Shown here in pieces: positions 18,031 to 27,669 of a stretch of 64,000 bases of DNA. The translations under genes were made by a program, and so were the position numbers. Source of the DNA: Bacteroidota bacterium. GTDB taxonomy: Bacteria > Bacteroidota > Ignavibacteria > Palsa-1295. The notes under the pieces were generated by a model. It did no database searches. It had not been told where the DNA came from and saw only the letters and a program-made list of their open reading frames with translations. Each line of letters starts with the position of its first letter. The first letter of the stretch is position 1. Location: NCBI GenBank assembly GCA_030706745.1, contig JAUZNX010000007.1, forward strand, positions 141,825 through 205,824, read 5' to 3'.

Positions 18031-18112
18031 GGAAGGCTGGCACAATGGTACTGCAGCAGTCTTGAAAACTGCCGCCCGCAAGGGCTTCCGAGTTCGAATC
18101 CCGGGCCTTCCG
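18031..18112 (+). tRNA. tRNA-Ser (anticodon TGA)
   Basis: 82 nt folding as a class II tRNA: acceptor GGAAGGC/GCCTTCC, D-stem GCA/TGC with GG in the loop, anticodon stem GCAGT/ACTGC with loop CTTGAAA (anticodon TGA at 18063-18065), long variable arm GCCC-GCAA-GGGC, T-loop TTCGAAT and discriminator G. The T-stem has one A-C mismatch. CCA is not encoded. The flanks at 17881-18030 and 18113-18344 hold no convincing gene. Confidence 0.96.
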
Positions 18113-18244
18113 CAAGAATTCGCCGCAAGTCCTTATATGCCAATGACTTATTACCTTTCCAAAAGTGTTGATTCATTTTGGTTAGCATCACTGTAGCAAC
18201 AAATTTGTGAGCTTTGGGGAGAATCGAGGGTGAATTAGTCGAAT

Positions 18245-18265
18245 AGAGTCCTCAGCGAAGACTCT
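18245..18265 (-). terminator. Weak hairpin downstream of the BNR-like T9SS gene
   Basis: AGAGTC (18245-18250) and GACTCT (18260-18265) form a 6-bp stem about 80 nt past the stop at 18345 on the minus strand. There is no T-run, so the assignment as terminator is tentative. Confidence 0.35.
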
Positions 18266-18344
18266 TCCCGGAATCGTCCAATTGCATGATCGAAGGCCAA
18301 CACGAGAGGCAATCTTGCAAATAGGAGAATTCTCAGAGAGTAAG

Positions 18345-19673
18345 CTATTCCTTCACAACCTTGACCGTCTGCACCTCGCCAGTGCCGAGGAAGACGCGGA
18401 CGAAATAGACGCCCATTGGGAGGCCGCCAACATCGATGATTGCCATGCTCGCCTCCCGTCGTTCGTTGGCAGCAGCCACACGGCCGAGAACATCAAGCAC
18501 CTCCACCCGCGACGCGCTCTCCGACGACGACACGGTAAGAGTGCCGCAAGCAAGCGAAACAGAAAGATTCGTTGAAGGGGGTCCGGGGCTCTCTTTCACA
18601 CTCGACTCAGGATCGATCTTCTCCCACAGACCATCGAAAAAAGGACCGTAAGCACTACTGTCATATGCTCTCGAAGCGATCGTGACAGTTTTATTGCTAT
18701 AGAATCGAGAAAGGCCATTCGCTGGCCAAGATGGGCCACCCTCACGATGCCAAGTGATACCTTCGTCTGTCGACTTGTACATTCCCGAATCCATCGTCTG
18801 AAGGTAGAGGTGTTTCAGTGTTCCTCGAATAATCGGCAAGACAACGGCTGAATCATTCGGGGCGGCAATGAGACTCCAGTTCATTCCAGAATCATCGCTC
18901 CGCCATACTCGAAAACCATCGTGCCCTTCGACTTCGAAATATGTTGACGTGCCCGGAATAGCCAGCGGCTGAAAGGCATAACCATTTGCATACCGGTTAA
19001 ACGGCTGATGTCCCATTCGCCATGTCACGCCGCCGTCCGATGTCACAAACACATGGGAGAGACTATCGATCACGGTGGGAGTGCCCGATGTCGGAAGGTA
19101 CACTATAGGATTGGTAACGACGATTCCATTCGCGGGAGAAGTAAATGCAAACGCGACGGCACACTTAATTGGCGTACGTTCCCAAGTATCGCCCTGATCG
19201 TTTGAAACCAGCATCACGGAATCGACGAGTCCAAGAAAGAGCCGGTTTGAGAAATCCGAATAATAAACAGCAAACGGATCTGGATCACCAGAAATGGGGG
19301 TATATAATGGCTTCCAGGAGTATCCCCCGTCCGTTGTTTGAAAACAAAGATAATGTGTGCCAATGGCTTGTGAGACGGCCCATCCTAAGAGGGTGTCCTT
19401 AAAAACAATGTCATAAGCAAAGTATGGTTCATTCTTGCTGCTCAAACGAAACCAGCTATTTCCACCGTCCGTGGTCTTCCAAAGATCATCAGCGCATGCG
19501 AAGCCAATCCGAGGTGGCCCCGGAAGATCCAAGAAATAAACACAATTAATTTGTTCTTCTCTCTGAGTGACACTGTCTTTGAAGCTTCCTATCCTTTTCC
19601 ATTGCCCATCAGCGGGCTGTGCCCAAAAAGCACAGCCCACAATCGCAAGGCAAGCGAAGACTCGTGTCCTCAT
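18345..19673 (-). CDS. Secreted BNR/Ycf48-like repeat protein with T9SS sorting tail
   Basis: 442 residues: signal peptide (MRTRVFACLAIVGCAFWAQP), then beta-propeller-type repeats with the sialidase/Ycf48 signature (LWKTTDGGNSW, CFQTTDGGYSW, SNDQGDTW, SDDSGMNW, STDEGITW). The C-terminus has the form of a T9SS sorting domain (VEVLDVLGRV ... GLPMGVYFVRV ... QTVKVVKE). It is expected to be exported by Sec and anchored or released by T9SS. It starts one base after the stop of the small ORF at 19675. Confidence 0.88.
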   Translation of the reverse strand: MRTRVFACLAIVGCAFWAQPADGQWKRIGSFKDSVTQREEQINCVYFLDLPGPPRIGFACADDLWKTTDGGNSWFRLSSKNEPYFAYDIVFKDTLLGWAVSQAIGTHYLCFQTTDGGYSWKPLYTPISGDPDPFAVYYSDFSNRLFLGLVDSVMLVSNDQGDTWERTPIKCAVAFAFTSPANGIVVTNPIVYLPTSGTPTVIDSLSHVFVTSDGGVTWRMGHQPFNRYANGYAFQPLAIPGTSTYFEVEGHDGFRVWRSDDSGMNWSLIAAPNDSAVVLPIIRGTLKHLYLQTMDSGMYKSTDEGITWHREGGPSWPANGLSRFYSNKTVTIASRAYDSSAYGPFFDGLWEKIDPESSVKESPGPPSTNLSVSLACGTLTVSSSESASRVEVLDVLGRVAAANERREASMAIIDVGGLPMGVYFVRVFLGTGEVQTVKVVKE

Positions 19674-19674
19674 G

Positions 19675-19998
19675 TCAGTTTATCACGGAGTAGTTTAAGG
19701 TGAGCGCAAGTACCCCAGCGGAAACGTGAATAAAATATGTTCCGGGGGTTGCTGGAGCCGGTATTTGAACGCGGTCCCAGGAAGATCCGTCAGAAGTGGT
19801 CTGAACGGAATTTCCTACCTGATTGCCCATAACATCGAAAACACCAAAATGTTGCGTCCAGTACAAGCACGGATTCGGCATTGATCCTATGGATCCAACA
19901 CCACGATCGGCGGACTTTATTAAAACGGACTCTCCTTCGCGCGGGATTAGATTAGAACTCTGGATCATCGAAGACAGGTAAGGAATTTCCCTGTCCAA
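19675..19998 (-). CDS. Small ORF resembling an isolated T9SS C-terminal tail
   Basis: 107 residues without a signal peptide. The second half (FGVFDVMGNQV ... PATPGTYFIHVSAG) reads like a T9SS C-terminal sorting domain, which normally ends a much larger exported protein. It may be the remnant of a truncated gene, or a real small gene co-transcribed with the BNR-like gene 1 nt downstream. The start is only 31 bp from the divergent regulator at 20030, so no upstream coding part remains. Function unknown. Confidence 0.45.
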   Translation of the reverse strand: MDREIPYLSSMIQSSNLIPREGESVLIKSADRGVGSIGSMPNPCLYWTQHFGVFDVMGNQVGNSVQTTSDGSSWDRVQIPAPATPGTYFIHVSAGVLALTLNYSVIN

Positions 19999-20029
19999 CT
20001 GTTTTTACCTTACGAGAGGCAATCTACAA

Positions 20030-21379
20030 ATGGCATCCATTCTTTTCGTCGACGATGAACTTTCAACCCGCGACAACTATCGTACAATTCTCGAACACTA
20101 TGGGCATCAGGTAACGCTCGCTTCTAACGTGCAGGAAGGCGTCAATCTGCTTTCCTCGAATGGAGTGTTTGACCTCGTTATTACCGATATGCGAATGGGT
20201 TCGGAAAGTGGGCTCGACATGCTCAGGCAAGCAAGGACGCTCGCGCCGGAAACCGAGGTCATCGTTCTAACGGGTCATGCTCAACTCGAGAACGCTGTCG
20301 AGGCGATGAAGCTTGGCGCGGCGGACTATCTCACGAAAGAGACGGACTACAAAGAAATCATGCTGGTCGTCGAGAAGGCGTTGGAAAAGCGCACGCTCAA
20401 GCAAGAGATCGAGCGATTGCGCAAACGGGTCGGCAACGAGTTCTCGTTTCGGAAGATTGTCGGCCAAAGCCCAGCGATCCTGCAGCTTCAGGATACATTA
20501 CGCCGGGTCGCTCCAACGACATCGCGCGTTCTTATAACGGGCGAGTCAGGCACGGGTAAAGAGCTGATTGCGGAAACGATTCACACAAATAGTCCCCGCA
20601 AGGACGCGCCATTTATCGCCATCAACTGTGGCGCAATTCCACGGGACTTGTTAGAGAGCGAGTTATTCGGTTACGTTCGAGGTGCGTTCACTGGCGCCGA
20701 TCGTGATAAGACAGGCCTCTTAGCATCGGCAGATCGTGGGACAGTATTTCTCGATGAGGTTGGTGAGATGTCGCTTGAGACGCAGGTCAAATTACTGCGG
20801 TTCCTCGAACAGGGAGAGATTGCACCCGTCGGAAGCACGAAGACCAGAATCGTGGATGTCCGCGTCATCGCAGCGACGAACCGGGACCTCGCGGAGGCGG
20901 TCCGCACTCATTCCTTTCGCGAGGACCTGTATTATCGCCTCAAGGTCATTTCGGTTCACCTGCCGCCACTTCGCGAACGGAAACAGGACATCCCGTTGCT
21001 TGCTGAAGCTCTCCTACGGGAGCTTGCAATGAAAGCCGGACGCAAAGTCTATCGCATCTCGGCAGATGCCATGCGCGGACTGGCGGACTATGACTGGCCC
21101 GGCAACGTACGTGAGCTCAAGAATGTCATCGAGCGCGCTCTCATTTTTGCAGATGGCGATCAGATCGAACTCGAACACCTCCCAGAAGAACTATTTCTGC
21201 ATCCGGCGATCGCATCTGGCCAGCTTGAGAACGGTGTTGTCCCGCTTGATGAGGTAGAGAAGAAGTATATCCTGGACCTGCTCGAACGAAACGGGGGCAA
21301 CAAACTCCAAACCGCGAAGCAACTCAATATCGCCACCACGACGCTGTACCGCAAACTCAGGATGTACGGGATCGAGTAG
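20030..21379 (+). CDS. Sigma54-dependent response regulator, NtrC family
   Basis: 449 residues: receiver domain (VDDE pocket, phospho-Asp near residue 53 in VITDMRM), AAA+ domain with Walker A GESGTGKE, the sigma54 loop GAFTGA and the WPGNVREL motif, and a C-terminal Fis-type helix-turn-helix (NKLQTAKQLNIATTTLYRKL). It should activate sigma54 promoters after phosphorylation, most likely by the kinase at 22409-23683. It directly precedes the Kdp genes, where KdpE, an OmpR-type regulator, would be expected in enterobacteria. Two small hairpins follow at the stop (21376-21390 and 21399-21413). Confidence 0.96.
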   Translation: MASILFVDDELSTRDNYRTILEHYGHQVTLASNVQEGVNLLSSNGVFDLVITDMRMGSESGLDMLRQARTLAPETEVIVLTGHAQLENAVEAMKLGAADYLTKETDYKEIMLVVEKALEKRTLKQEIERLRKRVGNEFSFRKIVGQSPAILQLQDTLRRVAPTTSRVLITGESGTGKELIAETIHTNSPRKDAPFIAINCGAIPRDLLESELFGYVRGAFTGADRDKTGLLASADRGTVFLDEVGEMSLETQVKLLRFLEQGEIAPVGSTKTRIVDVRVIAATNRDLAEAVRTHSFREDLYYRLKVISVHLPPLRERKQDIPLLAEALLRELAMKAGRKVYRISADAMRGLADYDWPGNVRELKNVIERALIFADGDQIELEHLPEELFLHPAIASGQLENGVVPLDEVEKKYILDLLERNGGNKLQTAKQLNIATTTLYRKLRMYGIE

Positions 21380-21467
21380 CAGAATGCTACGGGTCACCGT
21401 AGCGAAACGCTATACGCATGCTCGTGGCGGATAGCGAAACAGTGCGAGTTTGTTCGATTATCTGTTC

Positions 21468-21483
21468 TGGCACCGGTTGTGTA
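21468..21483 (+). promoter_or_regulatory. Weak candidate sigma54 promoter before the kdp-associated genes
   Basis: TGGCACCGGTTGTGTA has the -24 element TGGCAC and correct spacing, but the -12 element reads GTGTA instead of TTGCA. It would start transcription almost at the ATG at 21497, making a leaderless message. It is listed because the upstream regulator needs sigma54. Confidence 0.2.
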
Positions 21484-21496
21484 TTCTCTCTCTGCC

Positions 21497-22174
21497 ATGA
21501 AAGCACTCGCCATTGCCATCGGGCTCGCCGCAGTATTCCCTAATCTTTGTCGCGCACAGCAGACAATCTTTAACGTCCCCAGTCAGGACGTGCTGGCACC
21601 TGGTTCGGTCTATGCTGAAGTCGATGGATCGTTCCGAACCAATGAACCAAGGTTCGTAGCAATAACGCCGCGTGTCGTCTTCGGTTACGGATACAATTTT
21701 GAAGGGGGTCTCAATCTTCCCGGTTACATCAACATAGGTGATAAGCTTTGGGCGGCGCACATTACGCTGAAACATGGTCAGGTGCTGGATACGACAGCTC
21801 CCTGGACTCTGACGGAAGGTGTCCATCTCTATTTACCGCTGACATCGGGTCGCACCGTGGCCTTTTTCGCGTACGCGATGACAGGATACAAGCTCGCCAC
21901 GAAGCTACGTCTTGATGGCGGCGTCTATATCGCAACGGACGCATTCACTGGCATCGGCAATGTGGTCGGGGCGCTCGGCAGCATCGAGTATGCTCTGAAT
22001 GATTGGCTCACGCTCGCGCTTGATGCCTACTCGGGACAGAATGCACTGGGATTTGTCACGCCAGGACTCTTCGTCGGTCCCTTCGGCAAATGGATCCTCT
22101 ATCCGGCCTACCAAATCTCGAACGTCTCCCGCGATGGCGACAGCTTTCTCGTTGAGATAGGATATAGCTTCTAA
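21497..22174 (+). CDS. Small outer-membrane beta-barrel protein in the kdp cluster
   Basis: About 225 residues: signal peptide (MKALAIAIGLAAVFPNLCRA), then Gly/aromatic beta-strand-rich sequence ending in the outer-membrane-type terminal strand FLVEIGYSF. No family was recognised. An outer-membrane protein between a sigma54 regulator and its kinase, followed by kdp genes, suggests a porin-like role in cation passage; this is inferred from position. ATG 21497 is preferred over an alternative start at 21479 because it begins a compact signal peptide. Confidence 0.72.
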   Translation: MKALAIAIGLAAVFPNLCRAQQTIFNVPSQDVLAPGSVYAEVDGSFRTNEPRFVAITPRVVFGYGYNFEGGLNLPGYINIGDKLWAAHITLKHGQVLDTTAPWTLTEGVHLYLPLTSGRTVAFFAYAMTGYKLATKLRLDGGVYIATDAFTGIGNVVGALGSIEYALNDWLTLALDAYSGQNALGFVTPGLFVGPFGKWILYPAYQISNVSRDGDSFLVEIGYSF

Positions 22175-22408
22175 ATGTTCGCGGCAACTCTCAACGGAGC
22201 CTTCATTGGCAGCGTCGTACCCGCCGCAATATGGGTCGGACGGGCGAACGATGCCAGAATCCTGCAGCGCGCAAGCCAGATGCGCCAACAGGCGGCGTTC
22301 GCTCGATCTGCGCGGTGGGTCGGTGGAAGTAACGATCTGCTCTTAACTGGGCATCCCGCACATATCATCGGCGCATACCGTAGTTTTGGAGACAATCCAA
22401 GACGACCC

Positions 22409-23683
22409 ATGGCCAACCGCATCCTGGAACGAGGTCTTCGCATCCGCATTTTGACGGGTTTCTCGCTCGTCATTTTTCTTACGCTTCTGATTGCGGGGTG
22501 GTCATATTACAGCATCACCTCGTTGGGCCGCGTGGCTGAGAACGTATTCATTGCGAACTACCGCAGCATCCAATACGCCCACAGGATGGAGCACGCCGTC
22601 GACGCCCTCCTCGACTCGCGTCCTGGCTCTGCCGCGATCCGAAGTACAGATGCCGCCTTCCATGAGGCGCTGGATTTGGAATTTCATAACATTACAGAGC
22701 GAGGCGAACTGGAAGCGGCGCGAACGATTGAAGCCTCTTATAAGGAATTCTATACTGCTTTGATCTCCGGTGGCACGTCCAATCTCACGGCCATGAGCAG
22801 CGAGGTCATGGCCGCCATCGAGCGAATGCTCCGTCTCAACGAGCGCGCGATGTTCGCCCGGTCGGACGCGATGATCGAGAAAGCGAATATCGCTCGGACC
22901 TCTACACTCGTCATCACTGGATTGCTCGTTAGTATTGCGATCCTGCTTGCCGTTGCCGTCTCAAGGAGAAGTCTCGCCGAGTTTCAGGAGTTGGACCGTG
23001 CCAAAAGCAATTTCGTGGCAACGGCGGCGCACGAACTGAAGAACCCGCTCAGTGCCATCAAGACAACGAGCGCACTATTGCGAGATGGGATTGCCGGGCC
23101 AATCAGCGAGAAGCAAGCCGAACTCGTCACCAGTATCCAAACCGAATCCAATCGGTTGTTGAGTCTTGTCGGTGAATTGCTCGACCTTGCGAAGCTTGAA
23201 ACAGGAACACTGGAACTTCAGCGCTCTGTGGTCGATGCCGATACCCTGATCGAGAGCGCCATCATGCCGATTGCCATGCACGCAGATCGTGCGAACGTTG
23301 GCATCGACATCGTCGTGATGCCGGATGTACCTGAGCTATCAGTCGATCCGAACAAGATGGCATGGGCGATAACGAACTTGCTGTCGAACGCCATTCAGTA
23401 CTCTCCGCGTGGCGCATCAGTCGAGATCCGAGCCAGTGCAATTGAGCGCGAAGTCTGGCTATCCGTGACCGATCATGGCAAAGGCATCCCGGAAAAAGAT
23501 ATCGAACGCATCTTCGAGAAGTTCGCACAGGTCGAGGCCGGCGCAATGGGCGCTGGCTCCGGCTCGGGACTTGGACTTGCTATCGCGCGAGAGATCGTCC
23601 AAGCCCACGGTGGTCGCATTTGGGCCACGAGCAGTCTTGGCCAGGGATCGACATTCACGATTGCGCTGCCACTCACAGTTTAA
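22409..23683 (+). CDS. Membrane sensor histidine kinase (probable Kdp regulator)
   Basis: About 424 residues: membrane helix (around 12-34), a helical sensor region of about 130 residues, a second helix (around 165-186), then HisKA with HELKNPL (His208), N-box NLLSNAIQYSP, G1 DHGKGIPEKD and G2 GSGLGLAIAREIV. The frame is open from 22175, right after the previous stop, but those 78 codons lack any signal or helix and are unlike kinases, so ATG 22409 is preferred. It is the likely partner of the regulator at 20030 and replaces the kinase half missing from the KdpD-like protein at 28250. Confidence 0.9.
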   Translation: MANRILERGLRIRILTGFSLVIFLTLLIAGWSYYSITSLGRVAENVFIANYRSIQYAHRMEHAVDALLDSRPGSAAIRSTDAAFHEALDLEFHNITERGELEAARTIEASYKEFYTALISGGTSNLTAMSSEVMAAIERMLRLNERAMFARSDAMIEKANIARTSTLVITGLLVSIAILLAVAVSRRSLAEFQELDRAKSNFVATAAHELKNPLSAIKTTSALLRDGIAGPISEKQAELVTSIQTESNRLLSLVGELLDLAKLETGTLELQRSVVDADTLIESAIMPIAMHADRANVGIDIVVMPDVPELSVDPNKMAWAITNLLSNAIQYSPRGASVEIRASAIEREVWLSVTDHGKGIPEKDIERIFEKFAQVEAGAMGAGSGSGLGLAIAREIVQAHGGRIWATSSLGQGSTFTIALPLTV

Positions 23684-23694
23684 TCACACAACAC

Positions 23695-23778
23695 ATGGAA
23701 GATCTCCTATACGTTGCCATCATCATCGCCTTCTTCGCGATTTCCATCGCGTTCCAGGCTTATTGCGACAGGATATAA
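23695..23778 (+). CDS. 27-residue membrane peptide of the kdp operon
   Basis: A tiny gene: MEDLLYVAIIIAFFAISIAF followed by QAYCDRI and stop. One membrane helix with an acidic start and a short polar tail. Similar peptides of this size are often found just ahead of kdpF. It lies 11 nt after the kinase stop and 4 nt before kdpF, in the same orientation. It may stabilise the Kdp complex; function is unproven. Confidence 0.7.
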   Translation: MEDLLYVAIIIAFFAISIAFQAYCDRI

Positions 23779-23782
23779 CATC

Positions 23783-23866
23783 ATGAGCGGAATTATACTT
23801 CTCGGCCTCGTCATCGCGGTCATCGCGTACCTCATGTATGCGTTGCTCTATCCTGAAAAATTCTAA
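23783..23866 (+). CDS. kdpF: K+-transporting ATPase subunit KdpF
   Basis: 27 residues: MSGIILLGLVIAVIAYLMYA then LLYPEKF. A single membrane helix ending in the typical KdpF tail (YALLxPEKF). KdpF is a small stabilising subunit of the KdpFABC potassium pump. It lies 9 nt upstream of kdpA. Confidence 0.93.
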   Translation: MSGIILLGLVIAVIAYLMYALLYPEKF

Positions 23867-23875
23867 CACACTGCC

Positions 23876-25603
23876 ATGACTGCCAACGGCATCTTACAAC
23901 TCGTAGCCTATCTCGTGGTGCTCATTCTCATCACGAAACCGATGGGGGTATTTCTTACGAAAGTCTTTCGCGGAGAGCGAACGATCCTGACGCCCTTCGT
24001 GGGCGGCCTGGAACGTCTGATCTACCGGCTCTGCGGCATTCATCCAGAGACCGAAATGAAATGGACAGCATATTCCGGCGCCATGCTGATATTTAGCGCC
24101 GTGACCGGGCTTGTACTCTATGGGATGCTGCGGTTTCAGCATGTGCTTCCGTGGAATCCGCAAGGTTTCGGCGCCGTCGCGCCCGATCTCAGTTTCGGAA
24201 CCGCGATGAGCTTCACCACCAATACCAACTGGCAGGCATACAGCGGCGAAACGACAATGAGTTACTTCACGCAGATGGCTGGCCTTGCCTTCCACAATTT
24301 CGCTTCGGCTGCGGTCGGCATCGCAATCGCTTTGGCTGTCGTGCGAGGTCTGGTTCGTTCGTCAGTACAAACAATCGGCAACTTCTGGGTCGATCTCGTT
24401 CGCTGCACGCTTTATGTGTTACTGCCGATGTCGATTGTCGCTACCATCATCTTCATCGCAACCGGGATGATCCAGAACCTCTCGCCATACGTAGTGGCCA
24501 CAACGCTCGAAGGCGCCAAACAAACCATTGCGATGGGACCAGTCGCATCCCAAGAGGCAATCAAGATTCTTGGCACGAACGGTGGCGGGTTTTTCAATGC
24601 AAATTCCGCGCACCCATTTGAAAATCCTTCGGCGCTGACCAACTTCATTCAAGTTATCCTCATCTTTTCCATTGGCTCCGGTCTGACCTATATGTTCGGT
24701 CGCATGGCAAAAGACCAAAAGCAAGGCTGGGCAATTTGGGGTGCAATGACGTTCCTCTTTCTGGCTGGGCTGATGACATGCTACACCGCAGAACAATCTG
24801 GAAACCCGATCACGGAAAAGCTCGGCATCCAGCGCACAGCAACCGACACACAGCCTGGCGGCAACATGGAAGGGAAAGAAGTCCGCTTTGGGATTGCGCA
24901 GAGCACCCTCTTCGCAACTGTAACGACCGATGCATCCTGCGGTGCGGTGAACTCGATGCACGAGAGTTACACGCCGATCGGCGGGATGGTCACGCTCTTC
25001 AATATCTTGCTTGGCGAAGTGATCTTTGGTGGTGTCGGAGCAGGGCTGTATGGGATGATGATCTTCGTGATTCTTTCGGTCTTCATCGCAGGCCTCATGG
25101 TTGGACGAACGCCTGAGTATCTCGGCAAGAAAATCGAATCCAAAGAGGTGAAGCTCTCGATGCTCGCGCTTCTCTCGATGGCATTCTGTATCCTCGGTTT
25201 TACGGCATGGGCGGTAGTCAATCCGGCGGCGCTCAAGAGCCTTGCCAACGCTGGGCCTCATGGACTCACCGAAATCCTTTACGCTTTCGCTTCGGCGACA
25301 GGGAACAACGGGTCGGCCTTTGCGGGACTAAGTGCCAACACACAGTTCTATAATCTCACGCAAGGGCTATCCGAACTGGTCGGTCGCTTCTTCGTGATTG
25401 TGCCGATGCTTGCTGTTGCCGGAAGCATGGCGCGCAAGACGGCGGTCGCACCTTCATCAGGCACATTCCTGACCAATACCCCACTTTTTAGCACCTTGCT
25501 TGTGATGGTCATTATTATCGTCGCTGGACTTACCTTCTTTCCCGCGCTATCGCTCGGTCCTATTCTGGAGCACCTGCTTATGGGTGCCGGCAAATTATTC
25601 TAA
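23876..25603 (+). CDS. kdpA: K+-transporting ATPase subunit KdpA
   Basis: 575 residues, slightly longer than the Escherichia coli protein (557). A multi-pass membrane protein with the K+ selectivity-filter regions of the SKT superfamily: TNTNWQAYSGE, GTNGGGFFNANSAHPFENP and SATGNNGSAF are visible. It takes up potassium from the periplasm and passes it to KdpB. It follows kdpF by 9 nt and precedes kdpB by 12 nt. Confidence 0.98.
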   Translation: MTANGILQLVAYLVVLILITKPMGVFLTKVFRGERTILTPFVGGLERLIYRLCGIHPETEMKWTAYSGAMLIFSAVTGLVLYGMLRFQHVLPWNPQGFGAVAPDLSFGTAMSFTTNTNWQAYSGETTMSYFTQMAGLAFHNFASAAVGIAIALAVVRGLVRSSVQTIGNFWVDLVRCTLYVLLPMSIVATIIFIATGMIQNLSPYVVATTLEGAKQTIAMGPVASQEAIKILGTNGGGFFNANSAHPFENPSALTNFIQVILIFSIGSGLTYMFGRMAKDQKQGWAIWGAMTFLFLAGLMTCYTAEQSGNPITEKLGIQRTATDTQPGGNMEGKEVRFGIAQSTLFATVTTDASCGAVNSMHESYTPIGGMVTLFNILLGEVIFGGVGAGLYGMMIFVILSVFIAGLMVGRTPEYLGKKIESKEVKLSMLALLSMAFCILGFTAWAVVNPAALKSLANAGPHGLTEILYAFASATGNNGSAFAGLSANTQFYNLTQGLSELVGRFFVIVPMLAVAGSMARKTAVAPSSGTFLTNTPLFSTLLVMVIIIVAGLTFFPALSLGPILEHLLMGAGKLF

Positions 25604-25615
25604 TCGTCACCGGAC

Positions 25616-27658
25616 ATGGCAAAACACGAAATCCATCAACAGAAGAAGCTCTTCGACGCGCCGATTGTCAAACGCGCCAGCTTCGATGCGCTGAAGAAAC
25701 TCGACCCGCGCATTCTATACAAGAATCCGGTGATGTTCGTCGTCGAGATCGGCGCGGTGCTCACGACCTACTATTGGGTTCTCGACTTGGATAGGGCCGT
25801 GCATGGCGATGCCTTGTTCTCAGGTCTGATTTCGGCGTGGCTGTGGTTCACGGTGCTCTTTGCAACGTTTGCCGAAGCCATGGCCGAAGGGCGCGGCAAG
25901 GCTCAAGCTGACGCACTTCGCAAGACGAAGACCGAAACCGTTGCAAAGCAAATAGGCAAGGATGGCAATACCGCACAAGTCAGCGCCACCATGCTCCGTA
26001 AAGGCGATGTGGTGCTGGTCGAGGCCGGTGATGTCATTCCCGGCGATGGTGATGCGATCGAAGGCATCGCCTCGATTGACGAGTCCGCGATCACCGGCGA
26101 GTCCGCACCGGTCATTCGTGAAAGCGGCGGCGACCGGTGCGCAGTCACTGGCGGCACGCGCGTCATTTCGGATTGGCTCAAAGTCAAAATCACCTCGAAT
26201 CCGGGCGAGACGTTCATCGACCGGATGATTTCGCTCGTCGAAGGTGCTTCACGCCAGAAGACACCGAACGAAATTGCGCTCACGATCCTGCTCGCGGGCA
26301 TGACGATCATATTCTTGATCGCCGTCGTCGCACTGAGTTTTTTGGGGCAGTACTTATCGACCACGATCTCCGTCGTCGTTTTGATCTCGCTTCTCGTGTG
26401 TCTGATCCCTACGACCATCGGCGGCTTGCTGTCAGCGATTGGTATTGCGGGTATCGACCGAGTGTTGCAACGCAATGTGCTTGCCATGTCGGGTCGCGCG
26501 GTCGAAGCCGCCGGCGATGTGAATACACTTCTTCTGGATAAAACGGGGACGATCACCATTGGCAACCGGATGGCAACGGAGTTTCTGCCCGCACCTGGCA
26601 TTACGCTCGAATATCTCTCACAAACGATCCACTTATCCAGTCTTGCGGATGAGACTCCCGAGGGCCGCAGCATTGTCGCGCTCGCACAACAGACTGTCAA
26701 GGAGTTACCAGAGGACTTGTTCAAGGCCGATAAGACTTTCATTCCGTTTTCCGCACATACGCGCATGAGTGGCGTGGATATTGGCGGTCGTGCGATTCGC
26801 AAAGGCGCAGTTGATGCGATCTCAAAACTTGCTGGCCTGAATGGAATGCCAGCCGAACTGACCGTGCAGGTCCAGCGAATTGCCACTTCAGGCGGAACGC
26901 CCCTCGCCGTGGCGGAGGATGGAAATATCCTTGGTGTGATCCATCTTAAGGACATTGTGAAGCAAGGGATGCGCGAGCGGTTCGATCAGTTGCGCACCAT
27001 GGGAATCAAGACGGTGATGATTACCGGCGATAATCCACTGACCGCCAAAGCGATTGCGATGGAGGCCGGCGTAGATGATTTCCTCGCCGAGGCCACGCCC
27101 GAGACCAAGATGGCCCTTATTCGCAAAGAGCAAGCGAGTGGCAAGCTTGTTGCCATGACTGGCGATGGCACAAACGATGCACCGGCGCTGGCGCAAGCCG
27201 ATGTCGGCGTCGCAATGAACACCGGCACCATGGCCGCAAAAGAAGCGGCTAATATGGTCGATCTCGATAGCAACCCGACCAAACTCATTGAGGTCGTCGA
27301 GATCGGCAAACAACTGCTCATGACTCGTGGAGCCCTGACCACGTTCAGTATTGCTAACGATGTCGCGAAATACTTCGCGATCATTCCAGCGATGTTCATG
27401 GCGGCGTTCCCCGAACTGCGCGCGCTGAACGTCATGGGATTGCACTCTCCAGAAAGTGCGATACTGTCAGCGGTCATATTCAATGCGCTTATCATCATAG
27501 CTCTTGTGCCACTTGCGCTCAAAGGCATTAAATACCGTCCGCTTGGCGCGGCAGCGGTGCTCCGGCGCAACATTCTGGTCTATGGCGTAGGTGGTGTTAT
27601 CATCCCATTCGTCGGCATCAAGGCGATCGACCTCATTGTATCGGCATTCGGAATTTGA
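25616..27658 (+). CDS. kdpB: K+-transporting P-type ATPase subunit KdpB
   Basis: 680 residues, the usual size. P-type ATPase hallmarks are the TGES actuator motif ([10 protein letters not shown]), the phosphorylation site DKTGT (Asp308), the membrane motif [20 protein letters not shown] read in part, [10 protein letters not shown] and [17 protein letters not shown]. It hydrolyses ATP to drive potassium uptake through KdpA. The TGA stop overlaps the GAAGG ribosome-binding site of kdpC. Confidence 0.99.
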   Translation: MAKHEIHQQKKLFDAPIVKRASFDALKKLDPRILYKNPVMFVVEIGAVLTTYYWVLDLDRAVHGDALFSGLISAWLWFTVLFATFAEAMAEGRGKAQADALRKTKTETVAKQIGKDGNTAQVSATMLRKGDVVLVEAGDVIPGDGDAIEGIASIDESAITGESAPVIRESGGDRCAVTGGTRVISDWLKVKITSNPGETFIDRMISLVEGASRQKTPNEIALTILLAGMTIIFLIAVVALSFLGQYLSTTISVVVLISLLVCLIPTTIGGLLSAIGIAGIDRVLQRNVLAMSGRAVEAAGDVNTLLLDKTGTITIGNRMATEFLPAPGITLEYLSQTIHLSSLADETPEGRSIVALAQQTVKELPEDLFKADKTFIPFSAHTRMSGVDIGGRAIRKGAVDAISKLAGLNGMPAELTVQVQRIATSGGTPLAVAEDGNILGVIHLKDIVKQGMRERFDQLRTMGIKTVMITGDNPLTAKAIAMEAGVDDFLAEATPETKMALIRKEQASGKLVAMTGDGTNDAPALAQADVGVAMNTGTMAAKEAANMVDLDSNPTKLIEVVEIGKQLLMTRGALTTFSIANDVAKYFAIIPAMFMAAFPELRALNVMGLHSPESAILSAVIFNALIIIALVPLALKGIKYRPLGAAAVLRRNILVYGVGGVIIPFVGIKAIDLIVSAFGI

Positions 27659-27669
27659 AGGTTACGACT

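Noticed and set aside
18038..18055. TGGCAC...CTGCA resembling a sigma54 promoter.
   Set aside because: It is the D-arm of tRNA-Ser(TGA), and the spacing to a GC dinucleotide is wrong.
17859..18191. Minus-strand frames of 60-110 codons between glgA and the T9SS gene.
   Set aside because: They run antisense through the tRNA gene and have no protein-like features.
22175..22408. An N-terminal 78-residue extension of the kinase, or a separate small gene.
   Set aside because: No signal, helix or domain; composition differs from the kinase, and ATG 22409 starts a normal membrane sensor.
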